Below are positions 48,493 to 61,016 of a stretch of DNA of 64,000 nt, in pieces. The stretch's first letter is position 1, and each line of letters starts with the position of its first letter. The stretch is from positions 2,542,001 to 2,606,000 of the forward strand of contig CADCXD010000008.1 in NCBI GenBank assembly GCA_902806575.1, read 5' to 3'. The position numbers and the translations under genes were made by a program. Source of the DNA: Jackrogersella multiformis. Its lineage: Eukaryota; Ascomycota; Sordariomycetes; Xylariales; Hypoxylaceae. Below the pieces are notes generated by a model. It was given only the letters and a program-made list of their open reading frames with translations, made no database searches and had not been told where the DNA came from.

Positions 48493-50033
48493 ATGTCCGA
48501 CTCGGCCGATACTGATGGCCCGTCTAATGCCACGCCTGGCTACGACAGCCAGTCCGGCCACGGCTTTTATGAATACACATTTCGCCCAATGGACGTGGTC
48601 TTTCGTGAATGGCATCGCATACAGGTGATTTACTCGGAGGAGGAAATATTTCCTGGCATGAACGGTGCTCGCAGTCTCGTCGATATGTCGACCAAGGTCG
48701 CCGCCGAACATGTCAGTCGACTCGAGGTCGACGATCTTGATAACGTCCCTGCTCACCTCGTCCATGGCATTTGGAAGCATATGGAGAATAACGACTAGTA
48801 AGTCCTCTGGCTTTCACGAGAACCTCGGATCCATACTAATTATATATGCTCTGCTGCAGTAGAATATCCCTGCAGTCATTCATGATAATCTCCAAGCATC
48901 TCACCAGAGAACATAGGAGTCACCTTAGGTCTCACATACTTCCCGCGAGTCTCTATAAGTTCCGGCGCGAGGTTACGCGTGCGGTCAGCCCGCTTACTGA
49001 CTATACGAACCCGTTCATGTCCAGCTCATTCGACTTCATCGTACAGCTCACTCTCGCGGGTCGTCATTGTATATTCGAGGTCGGCGAACTCCTAAGTCTG
49101 ACACAGCTCAAGAACCTCGGCGTGCTCGAGATCATACAACCATATCCCGAGGACGCAGCGTACCGCTTCCCTCGAGTTAATGATGCCGTCATCAGACATT
49201 GGTCTCTGCGACCGGATCCGTTCCCCCTTCTCCGAGTTCTCAAAATCTGGGGTTACCATTTTACGACGACTAACTCGCTACAGTACCTGTCAAGTTTTCC
49301 GGCCCTGACAATCTATAACGTCGCCGGAAGATCCAACGACTGGTACCAAGAAATTCCACATCCCGGATGGCGATCGATATCGTACAGATCACCTCCTAGT
49401 CTGATGTCGACCATCGACGATGCCTGCATTGGGCTCGACCAAGAGACATTCTTGAGACATTCTGGCAGAATTTTCAATCTTCTCAACCACTGGACGCCGT
49501 TCACCATCCCGGCAGATCGTTATTCCGCTCTAATGAGAGACCCAAGTGACATCAGGATTGTGGACAGCAGTGCTGTGGCCTTTTCCGACAGCGAAGTGGC
49601 ACGAATACGAACGGCGGCCCTCGAAGCTTACCACAGAAAAACTGGCCCCAGCAGAGCCAACGACTACCAGACCAACCACGTATCCTCGGGGTATATGCTG
49701 TATTGCTACGTCGGCCGACTGCGCTCGGACGAAGACTTGATCGCGCGAAACATGCATGATCCTCGCCAAACCTTTCTCATCAACGAACAAGAAGTCATCC
49801 CGCAACGGCCCTACATCCACGTCAGCCTCGGAGACTCTTCGTATGCCACAGAAACCGGGCGCCACTTCGAAAGATACTGCATCTTCACAAGAAGAGAGAC
49901 TAGCGCCCAAGACAGCAGAGATCAGCCCGGCCCCAGTGCTAAGCCGCCAGGCGATTCTAAGAGACCGAACCAGCCGCCTTCCGCTCCGCGACTGCGTAAG
50001 AAGCGGAAGAAATTTTCCATGGACGACCTTTAG
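48493..50033 (+). CDS. unrecognised protein with leucine-rich-like segments
   Basis: Two exons (48493-48797 and 48860-50033) give 492 residues; the junction TA|T gives ENNDYRISLQSFMIISKHL. I do not recognise a named family. The N-terminal 80 residues are acidic and polar. Residues 60-110 read like a two-helix segment (SLVDMSTKVAAEHVSRLEVD, HLVHGIWKHM). The middle has leucine-rich-repeat-like rhythm: FDFIVQLTLAGRHCIFEVGE, LLSLTQLKNLGVLEIIQP, PFPLLRVLKIWGYHFT, LQYLSSFPALTIYNVAG. The C-terminus is basic and ends in RLRKKRKKFSMDD, a possible nuclear localisation signal. The pattern resembles hypothetical proteins I recall from other sordariomycetes, but I cannot confirm that here. A nuclear leucine-rich adaptor is only a guess. 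Confidence 0.8.
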
Positions 50034-51247
50034 GGGTTTCTATGTCGGACGTGGCAGCTAAACGTGATGATCGGCCACTGGCTTGGCAAGGGATACCCTA
50101 TTCGTATTCGCTTTTCCTTTTTTCGATGTTACGTACATTGATTGCTGGTGAGATTTGCAGATGGCATTTGATCAGCCATCGGCTAGGGAGAGATCACATG
50201 CTTGCCTCCATTCATGTCCAGGAGGTGGTCAGGGATGGATTTAGTCTATCCAGCACGATTTCTACTGTGCAAAAGAAACCTGGCAAATTCGAGTTGGGTC
50301 CTTTCCGACCAGCACCCCCTTATCGTTGAAGAACCAAATGAGTTGTGAAAATGAAGTTGAACGAAAGCATATCTCACTTTGAGCCTTGGATAACCATCTA
50401 GGGCATTGAAATCTAAATCAAACGTATAGAGCGTATACCTGCATACAAACTACGATGAACAACCGTTGCAGGACACAGCTAGGCAGTGAAGGAAGAACAG
50501 AGAAACTTGCAGGTATGTCATACATAAGCCTTTACCTACCCCTGATGCGAAATCTGAAGACTAATAATTGCTTAGACGATGGTACGATTTACAGAAGCCA
50601 GAAGATCGGAACTAGCAATACCAACAAACCGATACATTCTCGATACTTCTAAGTTTCGACCTGATATGCAAGCATTGAGACGAATCGATGGATCCAATGG
50701 ACACACAGATTGATGGAGGGTTATGTGCAATAACTGGCATAACATATAGCTACCCTTTTGCTCTGGCAGACTAGCTTGCGCCTGTTTCCTTTTTCACTTC
50801 CATGCCACTGATGATAGTTCCCCCCAACGAGGGGTTTCAAGTTAGCTGACGCATAATGAGAATCGATGATTTTATCTCAAATTAAGCGGCCGAATACTAC
50901 ACTTCGTAGTTTTACTCGCCTCTTTACCCCTTTCCTCTTCTAGTCTTACTAACCCCCCTCCCCCTGTCTATTTCTCTTTGCTATTATCTAACAGTAGTAA
51001 TAAGGATTCGCTCGTTCGTGAAAATAAGATCTAAGAAAATCCTAATTATTCTACGATCTCTCCTTGAGGAGATAACAACTTTATAACTGGCCTATAATTC
51101 ACCTAACCTCAATGCCCTGTCGTCGTTCCGAGAGGTAATGCAAACGATAAACGGGTGACACATGCAAGAAGTCGATTTATGTCAAAATTTATTCATTTCC
51201 TTTTATTTAACTACTTCTATATCTCCACCCTTATCTCGCCTTGAACC
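50034..51247. other. gene-free interval
   Basis: Convergent spacer between the unrecognised gene and the secreted-protein gene. A 95-codon open frame at 50042-50329 has no family-like sequence. AT-rich toward 50980-51240. Confidence 0.55.
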
Positions 51248-52371
51248 TCAAGATGAACTCGGATACTCAATCGACAGTGCAACTTGAGCGCAATTCCACC
51301 CCTCTACGACCGCCACTTCACCCGCATCGCTCGTAATATCCAGACCTAAACCACACCCAACCCAGTACTTTTTCCCTTGTTGCTCACATGCCAACGGAGC
51401 CCCTGAATCCGCATCCTCATCCTCATTTTTCCTCGACGCCACCGTCGCCGTCGCTTTCATCCCGGTCCCTACAGCCCCACTACCACTACCACTACCCTTA
51501 CCCTCCCCACCACCGCCACACTCCAGCAAGCCATACCACCCCCGAACATCATTATCCACCTCCCGCAGCAAATCCGGGTCGACGAAGTACACCGCGCCGC
51601 CCGCGGAATCGGTGCCGTTCGCGGTGATCGCTACCTCGCCCCCGGTCGAGCACAGGTAGCTTCCGCCTTCGCCTCGCAAGTCGAAGCTGAACTGCGAGGC
51701 CAGCGCCCCCGACGGGTTGAAGATCACGGCGTCCCCGCTGGCCTGCAGGTACCACCCGTCGAAGAGCCCGCCGGGCTGCGACACGCGGACGGGGAAGGGG
51801 GAGGTGGTGGTCACGCAGGTCGGGGCTGGAGTCGAGGGGGAGGTTGCGGTGGGGGTCCGGGTTTGGGGGAGGCAGCAGCTTAAATTCGCGGATGGTGACG
51901 AGCTGTTGCCATAGCTCGTGGCTGTATGGATGGTTGCAACTGTATTTGTTATCTCGGCCCGAATAACTTGCGGGATAATTGGTGTTGGTGCAGGTACTGT
52001 GGCCTGGGAGACACCGAGACAAGAGCACGCCGACTCGTAGGCGGCGGACGAAGTGCGCGGAGAAGCGTATGTTGGAAGAGCTGTAGTAGTGTTTGCAGTT
52101 ACGGCTCTACTAAGCAACATGTCGATTGCTTCGTGCTGCTGTAACCACCGCTTCGATGATTCCCCAGGGTTAATTATGGTTGTTTGCTGAGTTGTTCCTG
52201 TTGTTGGAGCTGCATTCTGCACGGCTAATTTATCAGAGTTAGTATGGTATGAGCGACGTTGACATGAAGCTCTGGATACTGACCTCGGAGACATTCATTA
52301 GCTTCGCATATTGCAGCAGACTCTGTCGCCAACACCGCCACCACAAGTAAGGGTAAATCTAGGATATGCAT
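51248..52371 (-). CDS. predicted secreted Ser/Thr-rich protein
   Basis: Two exons (52371-52284 and 52224-51248) give 354 residues. The first exon encodes a signal peptide (MHILDLPLLVVAVLATESAA) followed by a cysteine pair motif CEANECLRAVQ; the 59-nt intron splits the Ala codon. The next part is Thr/Ser/Pro-rich and likely O-glycosylated. A compact region follows (FDGWYLQASGDAVIFNPSGA, SQFSFDLRGEGGSYLCSTGG, YFVDPDLLREVDND). A Gly/Ser linker then leads to a C-terminal cysteine segment (LACEQQGKKYWVGCGLGLDI) ending near WNCAQVALSIEYPSSS. I do not recognise a named domain. It resembles secreted proteins of unknown role from filamentous fungi that begin with a short CxxxxC-RAV motif. Extracellular location is well supported; function is not. 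Confidence 0.83.
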
Positions 52372-53231
52372 CTCATAGAATCACCTCGCGTGGTTATCGA
52401 TCCATGACCATGTCAGCGCTATATTCGCATGAAGAAAATCATTTTATCTTAAATTTCAGATCTAAGCCTCAGTAAGAGACCAGCATGGCGGCGCGGACAC
52501 GGCTTTATGAGATCTAAAACATGCAAAACTTGGAACGACGACGTCACATTAGAAAGTCTGCTGTCATGCAGTGTTCCTAAGGAGTGACGAGCACACTGTA
52601 TAGGTATCTTCAGCTAGACCAATAGTGGGAGGTCTTACCCCTGAAAGATTGGGGTATACCCCTATTTAGTTGGATTTTGAAGCAATCCCTGTAGCTATAG
52701 TAGACCTATAATTGACGATATTATATCGCTATCGAGATCTCACTGTAACACTCGTCATTTTCACCTCGAACTAATTTTTTCATGATGATCCTTCACTTTC
52801 GTCCATCATATCGCAATAAATCCCGTTGTTAGAACGTTGAATACGACGATAGTTATAGGTAATCGAGCATGTACTTACTATCTTCACTAAATTCTACCCA
52901 GGCAATTAAAATTTATTGTAATAAAGAACAGCATAAGATGGTCGATTAATATTAGAACAGATATGAAATACTTCTCAGGGTAAACCACTACCTCTATATT
53001 AAATGTCACAGAAGACCATTTTGACACGATGACAATCTATATCATACCTGTAACCCTATATACAAGAAAGCCTATAACTCTCTAAAGCTGGCTTTATTAC
53101 TTTATTATATCATTCATCCCGATTCTGTCGTATCTCATCATACCACTTCCCCCTCTTTTACCTCTCGCTCCCCCATCTTATTACGCAGACCCGTCCAGTT
53201 ACCCTCAACCCATTCCCCCTCCCTCACGATC
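52372..53231. other. AT-rich intergenic interval
   Basis: Spacer between the secreted-protein gene start and the MFS gene stop. I see no gene or repeat family. The stretch is AT-rich. Confidence 0.55.
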
Positions 53232-54791
53232 CTAAATCTTAACCCTCCACCCGCCCCCCGTCCTCCTCATCCGGATCCACCTGGCGGCGCCTAGGAGGCC
53301 CATGCCGACGAGCAGGCAGGCGCCGGTGAAGGCCTGGGCGCCGACGTAGCTGCCGCCCATGGCGCCGATGATGGCGCCGGCGATGGGGTTGCCCGTCAGC
53401 ACCGCGAAGCTGACGATCGTGAACACCATGCCCATGCGCGTGCCCTGCTTGCGCAGGTCCGTCGTCAGCGAGCTCAGCCCCGCCGGGAACAGGCTCTGCA
53501 GCGCGCCCCCCGCGATCCCGTACGCCGTCGCCCACCCGTACAGCTGCCCCGGCGTCCCCACCGCCATCCACGCCAGCATCGCCGCCCCGCACGCCAGGCA
53601 CGTCGGGATCATCAGGTTGACCGGCCCCAGACGGTCCGCCAGGTAGTTCGGCAGCAGCCGCCCCACCACTCCCACCCCGTTCAGCAGCAGCAGCAGGTTC
53701 AGCGAGTCCGTGTAGCTGAGGGTCGGCGTGATGGCCGTCCGGCTGAACGACGTCAGGTAGTAGAAGGCGAAGTACACCCCCAGGAAGCTGAAGAACATGG
53801 CCGCCGCGTAGAACGTGTATTCCAGCTCCCGGAACGCGCCCCACTCCACGATGCTGCCGGTCCGCCGCGGCGGCAGCCGCGACTTCATGAAGGTGATGGC
53901 GAAGGCGAGCGTGGCGAGCTGCACGAACCCGATGGTGCGCACCGCCCACCCGAAGCCGACCGTGGGGAGGAGCTGACGCGCTATGGCGGGGAAGATCAGC
54001 CCGCCGGAGACGGAGCCGCAGGCGACGATGCCGATGGCGAGCGAGCGCTTCTTGCTGAAGTACGTGGAGACGGTCGACACCGCAGGGCAGAAGATGCAGC
54101 CGGATCCGATGCCCATGCACAGCCCCTGCGACAGTATGAGCTGCCAGTACTCAGTCGCGACCGACGTGGTGAAGATGCCGAGGGTCATGAACACAGTGCC
54201 GGCCACGAGCACGGGGCGGAAGAAGCCGGCGTCGGTCATGCGCCCCGTGAAGGTGCCGATGAAGAAGGTGAGGAAAACCTGGATGGACCCGATCCACGAT
54301 ATGTCCGAGGGCGGGCGCCCCAGCTGTGAGACGTAGTATGTCTGGAACACGCCGAAGGAGTTGATGAAACCCCACGTGTTCATGATGGCGAAGTGCCCGC
54401 AGAGACCTATTATGCTATTAGAACCCTCTAGAGAAACTCATGATTCGAAGCTAATATGTAGTAAAGAGGACGAAAAATGAGTCTCACAAGCCAGCCAAGC
54501 AACTCGGCCCCCATCCGGCGGCGGTCCGGGGTTCCAGCTCGACTTCGTTGATATTTTACTCAGCACCCGGCTCACAGCCCCGGCCATGCCGTCTGCATCC
54601 GTGTTGAGGATATCGGGCTCGGGCGATATCTGCCAATCACCTGCCGCCTCGGCAGGGCTATCGTCGCCCAGTTCCTCATCCTTTCTGCTCTGGCCTGGCT
54701 TTTCGCACTCGGCGGTACCGCCATCCCCTTGCTTCTCAATATCCACCGGCAGTTCGCCATCGCTGTCACTAGGTGAGGTTGAAGATGGCAT
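53232..54791 (-). CDS. MFS transporter, monocarboxylate-porter (MCT) type
   Basis: Two exons (54791-54488 and 54406-53232) give 492 residues. It is a major facilitator carrier of the MCT-like group that in fungi includes riboflavin (Mch5) and other small-acid carriers; the substrate cannot be read from sequence. A disordered acidic N-terminus of about 90 residues precedes DGGRVAWLACLCGHFAIMNT, the family's first membrane segment with the DGG entry motif. Twelve membrane segments are plausible; landmarks are SFGVFQTYY, SWIGSIQVFLTFFIGTFTGR, YWQLILSQGLCMGIGSGCIF, AVSTVSTYFSKKRSLAIGI and NGVGVVGRLLPNYLADRLGP. The intron acceptor is the second AG of a close pair, needed to keep the frame (T|GT). 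Exon 2 is strongly GC-rich. Confidence 0.92.
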
Positions 54792-56546
54792 TGTTTTGAG
54801 AGACCAATTGATCCTATGCTGTCCAGCAAGGTGGCACAAATTGGAAATTTATTTTGTTCGCTTTATTTCTTCAGATTAATCAAATCGTAAAATATAGCTG
54901 ATTAATTTTATTATTATTAATATTCAAAGGCAAGCCCATCCTCTCAAGATGAGTCAATCTAGATGAGATCCGCAAGCCGTCCTCGGATATTTTCTCTTCT
55001 CACAAGCAGTTAGTTCTAGGAGATCCACAGCTCGCAAGAGACTAAATTAGTAATGAGTCAAGAAGGACGTTAAACTCTCGTAATAACGGTGTGAAAAGTC
55101 TCGTTACATTTAACTACATCTAACATGTTTTTTCTTCTGTCTTTTCTTTCAAACCCGAACAACCTTCGGCTATCGGGACATCCACAACTAGAGTGGGAAC
55201 TATAGCTTCAAGGGGTATAAAGCGGGGGCGAGATGTAATATACCTAGTGTAGATATGCTCGGCGTCGTATGTAATACACAGGGCGTAATATGGGAATCCC
55301 ATATTTGGCAGCTCTATACTACATGATAGGTAGCTTTCGCCGCCCCTGCGTCGGTTGGTCGGCATGTCGGGTAAGGGAAATCATGGGGAACGGAAGCTTA
55401 ACCATCATCGTCTCCTACTTCGCTCGTGTAGAATTGCCATTGCGTAAGGTAACCCTGAGGTGGCATCCTGCGGCTCGATTTGTCACTACTGCTGAATTTG
55501 CTCCAACAGCATACACTAGGTACCTACCTAGGCAGCTAGGTAGTCTGGCAGCCTAGGTGCTTGGGTAATATGCGGATACATATCAGTGATTTCCCTTGGG
55601 CGGCCACTCACGGTCCGGGGACTCTTTCATCCTGTAGATTGACTTGTTTTGTAAGCAATATATCTGGCTCTGCATTGTCAGATTGGGTACGTATGTATTC
55701 CGCGGAAATGTCAATGGAGATAAATCTGCATCTCATCTACCTTGGCGTGCTATTCCCGAAACTTAACGTCGCCCCACACCCGATTCCTTCTGCCTGGGTC
55801 GATTTTGACTAGGAATTGGTGTGGTAGTGTACATACCTAGGTACCCAGTCCTAGGTATGTAGGTATGTATGTACCTAATGTATGCCGAGTCGGTCGATTC
55901 AAAGAGGCTCAAAGTATATACACTACTGTATAAAGATAATATGGACCCTACCTTGATCTCGTGTTGCTTCGCTGATAAATACTTCGCCGATGAATACCAT
56001 TATACACTAGACAATTGCCTTTCCGATGTCGCTGATAGTTAGGTTATTCGATGCCTATCTACCCTAGGCAGGCAGGCGGATTAGGTAAGATTCTAACAGC
56101 TGGCTTCCAGCAGGTTCAACTAGTCAGAATGGTGATAGCATCTGCCATGGAGATTCGATGTGGTCTGCTCTACTTGCCTCAGGCGCTAGGTTCCTAGAAA
56201 ACTACCTACCTAGGTAGATTGTGCCTGTACACAAAGCTTCATCACTGAATTCTGAAAATCACTTCATCCACCTTGTAAGCGAACAGTCTAGTGTCATTTT
56301 TTCCGATCTAATGTGATTGATTAACTCGTAATAGTACATTGTGACAGACGACCGACCAAAATTGCCACCATGTTGGACTTCATCTCTTCAATCTCCTTCC
56401 ACATACTCATTATCCCATAGACCGAGGTAATAACCTCATCTACCATGGGTTCCCGGTTACATATCAAGCAAGCTTCCTGACAAGTAGCAAATTAAGTCAA
56501 ATACTTAGCAACAGGATTCCCACCTACAGCATGCTGGCGCTGCAGT
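54792..56546. other. gene-free interval with dense palindromic motifs
   Basis: About 1.75 kb without a supportable gene. It includes the MFS promoter side (AT-rich 54840-54930) and clusters of the TACCTAGGTA motif at 55515-55560, 55835-55880 and 56205-56220. Confidence 0.55.
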
Positions 56547-59500
56547 TCAACCGCGGAACAATGCGAAGTTCAAGGGTCTCGATGTCACCCGTCGACTTCT
56601 GGAAACCCCGTCACGCTTCCGAACAGAATTGCGCACCTTGGATCGGCAGACAGCCTTCTCGCATTGGTTGTCAGCCCACCCAAGTGCAAGGTCATCTGCC
56701 CACCAAGCTCTTGATTCACCATCTACCTTCAAGGTAATTAGGACTGATGTCAGTTGCTCGAAGCCCGTGAATTCAATTGGAACAAGCTTGCAATGACTCA
56801 TCGAAGGGCACGCTGGGACGTTGACTGTTAGCCAGACCACTTCTTTCTCCTCTTGAGATTGTTGATCGAACCGCAGCCCCGTGAAGTTGAAAGAGCAAGG
56901 AGAATCTGTGGAATTGCACCCGAGGCTGAAGCCATTGAAGTTGAATGGGAAGCAAGACGATGCTGTCTGGGGTCCGACACTGATCGTTGCTGCATTCAAG
57001 GGCACACCAGGCTCAGTTAGGTTCGAAATCGACGACGGTGTAAATTGAATCATTAGGTTGCCAGAAGATGGGTCATATGGAGCGGGAGGTGGAGGAAGGA
57101 CATCAAATCCTTGCGAAAAATAGAACCGATGGTACGGACTGAACAAAGGCATCGGTCCAATGTTATGTGGGTCTGTACCTGATCCAAGGGGTGGAAGGTC
57201 ATCGAACTGGTGATTATGTTAGCTGTCATCTAGGAGGCTTTGTCAGGGGAATCTTCGCTACTTACACTGAATGTGAAATCGCCCACATCGGCTGGATTTC
57301 CGCAGGCACTTGGTGAGGGGCTTCCACTCTTGGTAGATAAGTGAGAAGCTGAGCTAGATGATCGCACCACAGTTGATAAGGTCGAAGGGCTAGGCAACTC
57401 CACGTTGTCTCGAGCAGAAAAGGCGTATTCCCCAGAGGTGGATGTGGCGATAATGCTTGCTTCTGGTCCTGTTGCAGCTGGTGCAGCTGTTGCGACTTGA
57501 GCACACCAGGAGAAGGTTCTTGAAGCCATCGTCATTGTGGTCATCGATACACATTCAACGATAGCCCCGGTCGGGATTTCTGACGTTGTGGGCTCTGGTG
57601 CCGCGGAAACAGGTGGTGGTAGACTGGGCATGGGTGGGAGGGACACCGCAGGCTCGGTGGGAGTACTATTCCATCCACTGGTCGGCACTGCGGACCACGG
57701 GTTTCTCGAAGAAGTGAAGGTGTTAGTTGGCAGAGCACCCGACGCCCCGGCACCAGAAGTTTGATCGCAGGGAACTGAGCCACTCTGAGCCACCGAAGGC
57801 TCGGCCACTAGAAGATATGTATTTAGTTGCTGTTCAGTGCCTGAAGTGTATCTAGGAAAACCATTTGTTGAAGAATCGACATGATTTTACTTACCTGTTA
57901 CTGTTAAAGATGGCAGAGGAAGAGTCACTGTGTGTGTCGGAAGACCTTGTCCAGCCGTGACTCCAGATTGATCGCCTGAATCACTAACCTGAGGGGTTGG
58001 GTGACTACCCCCATATCCGCCAGCTGGTGGAAAGTCAGTAGGTTGGCCGGCACCTGGATTGCTACCCTGACCAGCACCAGCACCAGATCCAGAGCCGGAG
58101 CCAGGTCCAGAACCAGATCCAGGTCCAGATCCAGAACCAGAGTTAGGACCTGCTGATTGCTGGCTTCCAGGATTCCCTCCATAATTCCCTGGGACAGTAG
58201 CAGTATTCTGGCTGGCGCCGGTTGGTGAAGGGAGACCTTGCCCTCCTGGACCGCCGTTGGGACCTGCTGAGGAGCCCTGAGGGATATACACAGTGATGGT
58301 TGGCCCTCCGTTGTTACCTCCCAATCCCCCAGAAGGATTCTCAACGCCTGTCGCAGTGGCAAGCGGTGATGAGGCACTACCCCCATTGTTGCCGCCAGAA
58401 CCATCCGGTAGGATTCCGGGAGCAGACACGGTAAGCGTTGGTATCTGGGAAATCCCTCCGCCGTTACCACCAAGACCACCAGGCCCACCAGATGGGTTTC
58501 CGATAACAGTAACAGTGACTGCTGTTGGCGAGGAACCACTGCCTCCATTGCCTCCGCCAGGACCATTGTTGGTGCCAGTGACAACGATGGTGTTTGGATG
58601 CGAACCTGAACCAGATTCACCTTCAGCGCATGGCGTTGTAGCCTGGCTCGGTGAGCCTCCGGGGTTTCCTCCGGGGTTGCCCGCTGATTCTCCTGGCGCT
58701 GTGACAGTGACAGTCTGAGGAATGCCCTGACCACCCGCACCTCCAGAGACACCGTTGCTTGGCGATGCACCTAGATTGTCAGTATGATATTCTGCGAAAT
58801 CAATGAGAGGTACACTTACCCCCTGCGCCTCCAGGTCCCCCAGTGGGATTAGCTGTTGACTGTCCTGGTGCTGTTACAGTGATAGTATGAGGGATACCTT
58901 GGCCACCGGGACCTCCAGGTCCGCTTCCCGATCCATTTCCAGGTCCGCTTCCCGACCCGCTTCCCGGTCCGCTTCCAGATCCACTTCCAGGTCCACCTGC
59001 AGAGTTGCTTGGTGATAAGCCGGGTGCTGTGAAGGTGATGGTCTCAGGTGCACCAGGCGTAATGCCAGTGCCGGTGATTGTAACGACAATTGCTGTAGAC
59101 GCTTCTTCTGGGCATGGCGAACTGTTAGGGTTGTTTGGCGATCCTCCTGGTGCCGTCAGAGTAACAGTATAAATAGGGCTGTTACCTGCTCCAGGACCAT
59201 ACCCCGAGCCTCCAGGACCAGATCCCGAACCTCCAGAACCAGGCCCCGAACCTCCAGGACCAGATCCTGCTCCAGGACCAGACCCAGAGCCAGAACCGCC
59301 AGCAGGGTTGCTTGGAAACTCCCCTGGTGCTGTGACCGTAATCGTCTGAGGCACACTTTGTGCACCTGAGCCTCCAACAGCACTTCCAGGATTGTTGCCA
59401 GGACCAGTAACTGTAATGACGTTGGGGTTGGAAAGTGAATGTGAGTTCGATGGGCCAACTCCACTCTCTTCTGGGCACGGCGAAGATGCAGGACTGTTAG

Positions 59501-61016
59501 GTGACCCGCCTGGGGCTGTCACGGTGATAGTCCCAGGAATGCTCTGTCCTCCGGCGCCTCCAGGATTAGAGCCCCCCGAACCTGAGCCTCCGGGACTTCC
59601 GGATCCTTGTGTGGGATTGCCTGATGATTCGCCCGGCGCAGTTATGGTAATAGTCTGAATAATACTCTGACTGCCTGGACCTCCAGCACCAGGACCACCA
59701 GGACCGGAGCCTCCAGACCCTGAGCCAGGACTTCCAGAACCTTCTGCAGGGTTGCTAGGTGTTTCGCCGGGTGCAGTAACTGTGATGGTTTGAGGAACAC
59801 CTTGGCCGCCGGGGCCTCCTGCGCCTCCGGGAGCACTTCCTGACTCAGATGGTGCAGGCCAAATGGTAACCTCAGAAATACCTTGGCCACCTGGACCGCC
59901 TTGGGACCCTGAGCCAGGCCCTGAGCCAGATCCCGAGCCTCCGGGACTGCCAGTAGACTCACAAGGAGCTGTAGTAGCGCCTGTTGGAGAATTTCCTGCA
60001 CCATTTGGACCACCATTTGGATTCCCATTTGGATTGCCATTTGGACCAGTTTGAGAACCCGAACCTCCTGGGTTTGCAGCGGGCTCCGAGGGCCACACAA
60101 TAACGATTGTCTCAGAACCTTCTGGGCCATTTGGTGAGCCTTGGCCAGCACCACTTGGTGATGCTCCAGGAGCTGTGACTGTAATGGTACCGAATGGGGG
60201 ACTACCTCCATTGCCACCAGGAGGAGACTCGGTCTCAGTCGCAGGAGAGCCTGGTGAAGAAGAGATACCAAATGGGCCAGGGTAGATGGTTGAGACTGCT
60301 GGATTGCCTCCCGTCGGTTGACCACCTTGTCCGCCAGCGCCAGCGTTACCCGGCGCTCCGGGCACAACTTGGCTAGGTGAACCGCCAGGACTCACGATGG
60401 TGTAAGTGAAAAGGGCAGTCGAGGAACCGGCGTTGCCAGCAGGAGGTAGAGTGACAGTGATGAAATCAGTAGACCAGGGGACATTTCCAGAGGATTCAGT
60501 GCTGCATGGGATGGTGAGTGTTCTAGATGGAGACCAGGCCACCGGTGAAGTAGAAGAGAAACCGTTAGCACCAGAATTGGAACCAACGCCACCAGGGACA
60601 CCTTGACCAGATCCTTGACCAGATCCTTGGCCAGATCCTTGACCAGGTTCTTCACCAGATCCTGAAGCGACAGTAGAAACAACAGTAGAGATGACAGTAG
60701 AAATAACGGTGGGCAACACGGCTGGAGTGACAGTGACGGAGACGGTAGTGGTGTCATGAAGAGGACAGGTTCCAGCTCCAGTAGCAGCACCAGAACCAGC
60801 ACCATTACCGCCTCCATTTCCATTTCCAGTTCCGCTACCGCCTCCAGCGGTTGAAGGTCTACCAGAAAACATTAGTATCCTTGAGACAATAGGAGAATAT
60901 TCAAGCAATTGAGTTGATCAATCAACAATCACTTACTCATTGCCATATTGTTGGGCTGTGGTCGATCCTACGAGCCCAAGGGCCCCTAGGACGCCCACAA
61001 GGGCGTTTGCTCGCAT
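56547..61016 (-). CDS. large secreted Gly/Ser/Pro repeat protein with cysteine C-terminal module
   Basis: Five exons (61016-60937, 60858-58820, 58770-57895, 57807-57266, 57206-56547) join in frame to 1398 residues. The first exon is a signal peptide (MRANALVGVLGALGLVGSTT, AQQ cleavage region). A Thr/Val stretch follows, then the repeat region. About ten units carry a TITVTAPG-like core between Gly/Ser/Pro linkers such as GSGSGPGGPGGQGIPQ; two units end in SSPCPEE with a cysteine. Next come a Ser/Thr/Pro region and a globular module of about 200 residues: YHRFYFSQGFDVLPPPPAPY, SSCFPFNFNGFSLGC, LVPIEFTGFEQLTSVLITLK, AWWADDLALGWADNQCE. A KR pair near the end could be a Kex2 site. No GPI signal is evident. 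I do not recognise a named family. A cell-wall or matrix protein with a binding module is the likely role. Confidence 0.85.
58820..60858 (-). repeat. coding repeat region of TITVTAPG units
   Basis: Exon 2 of the large secreted protein is made of imperfect repeats: a TITVTAPG-like core, a short Ser/Asn/Pro stretch, then a variable Gly/Ser/Pro run. Units differ in length, mainly by gain or loss of GSGSGPG-type steps. Confidence 0.85.

Noticed and set aside
50042..50329. 95-codon plus-strand frame downstream of the unrecognised gene
   Set aside because: No recognisable family, unremarkable composition and most likely 3' UTR read by chance.
53239..54120. Long histidine- and arginine-rich frame overlapping the MFS gene
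   Set aside because: Same strand, other frame, in a GC-rich exon. It has no start context or family-like sequence and the MFS frame explains the region.
57925..58770. 281-codon and similar alternative frames through the repeat gene (also 59642-60367)
   Set aside because: Repetitive Gly/Ser/Pro codons keep several frames open. Only one frame joins the signal peptide, repeats and C-terminal module.
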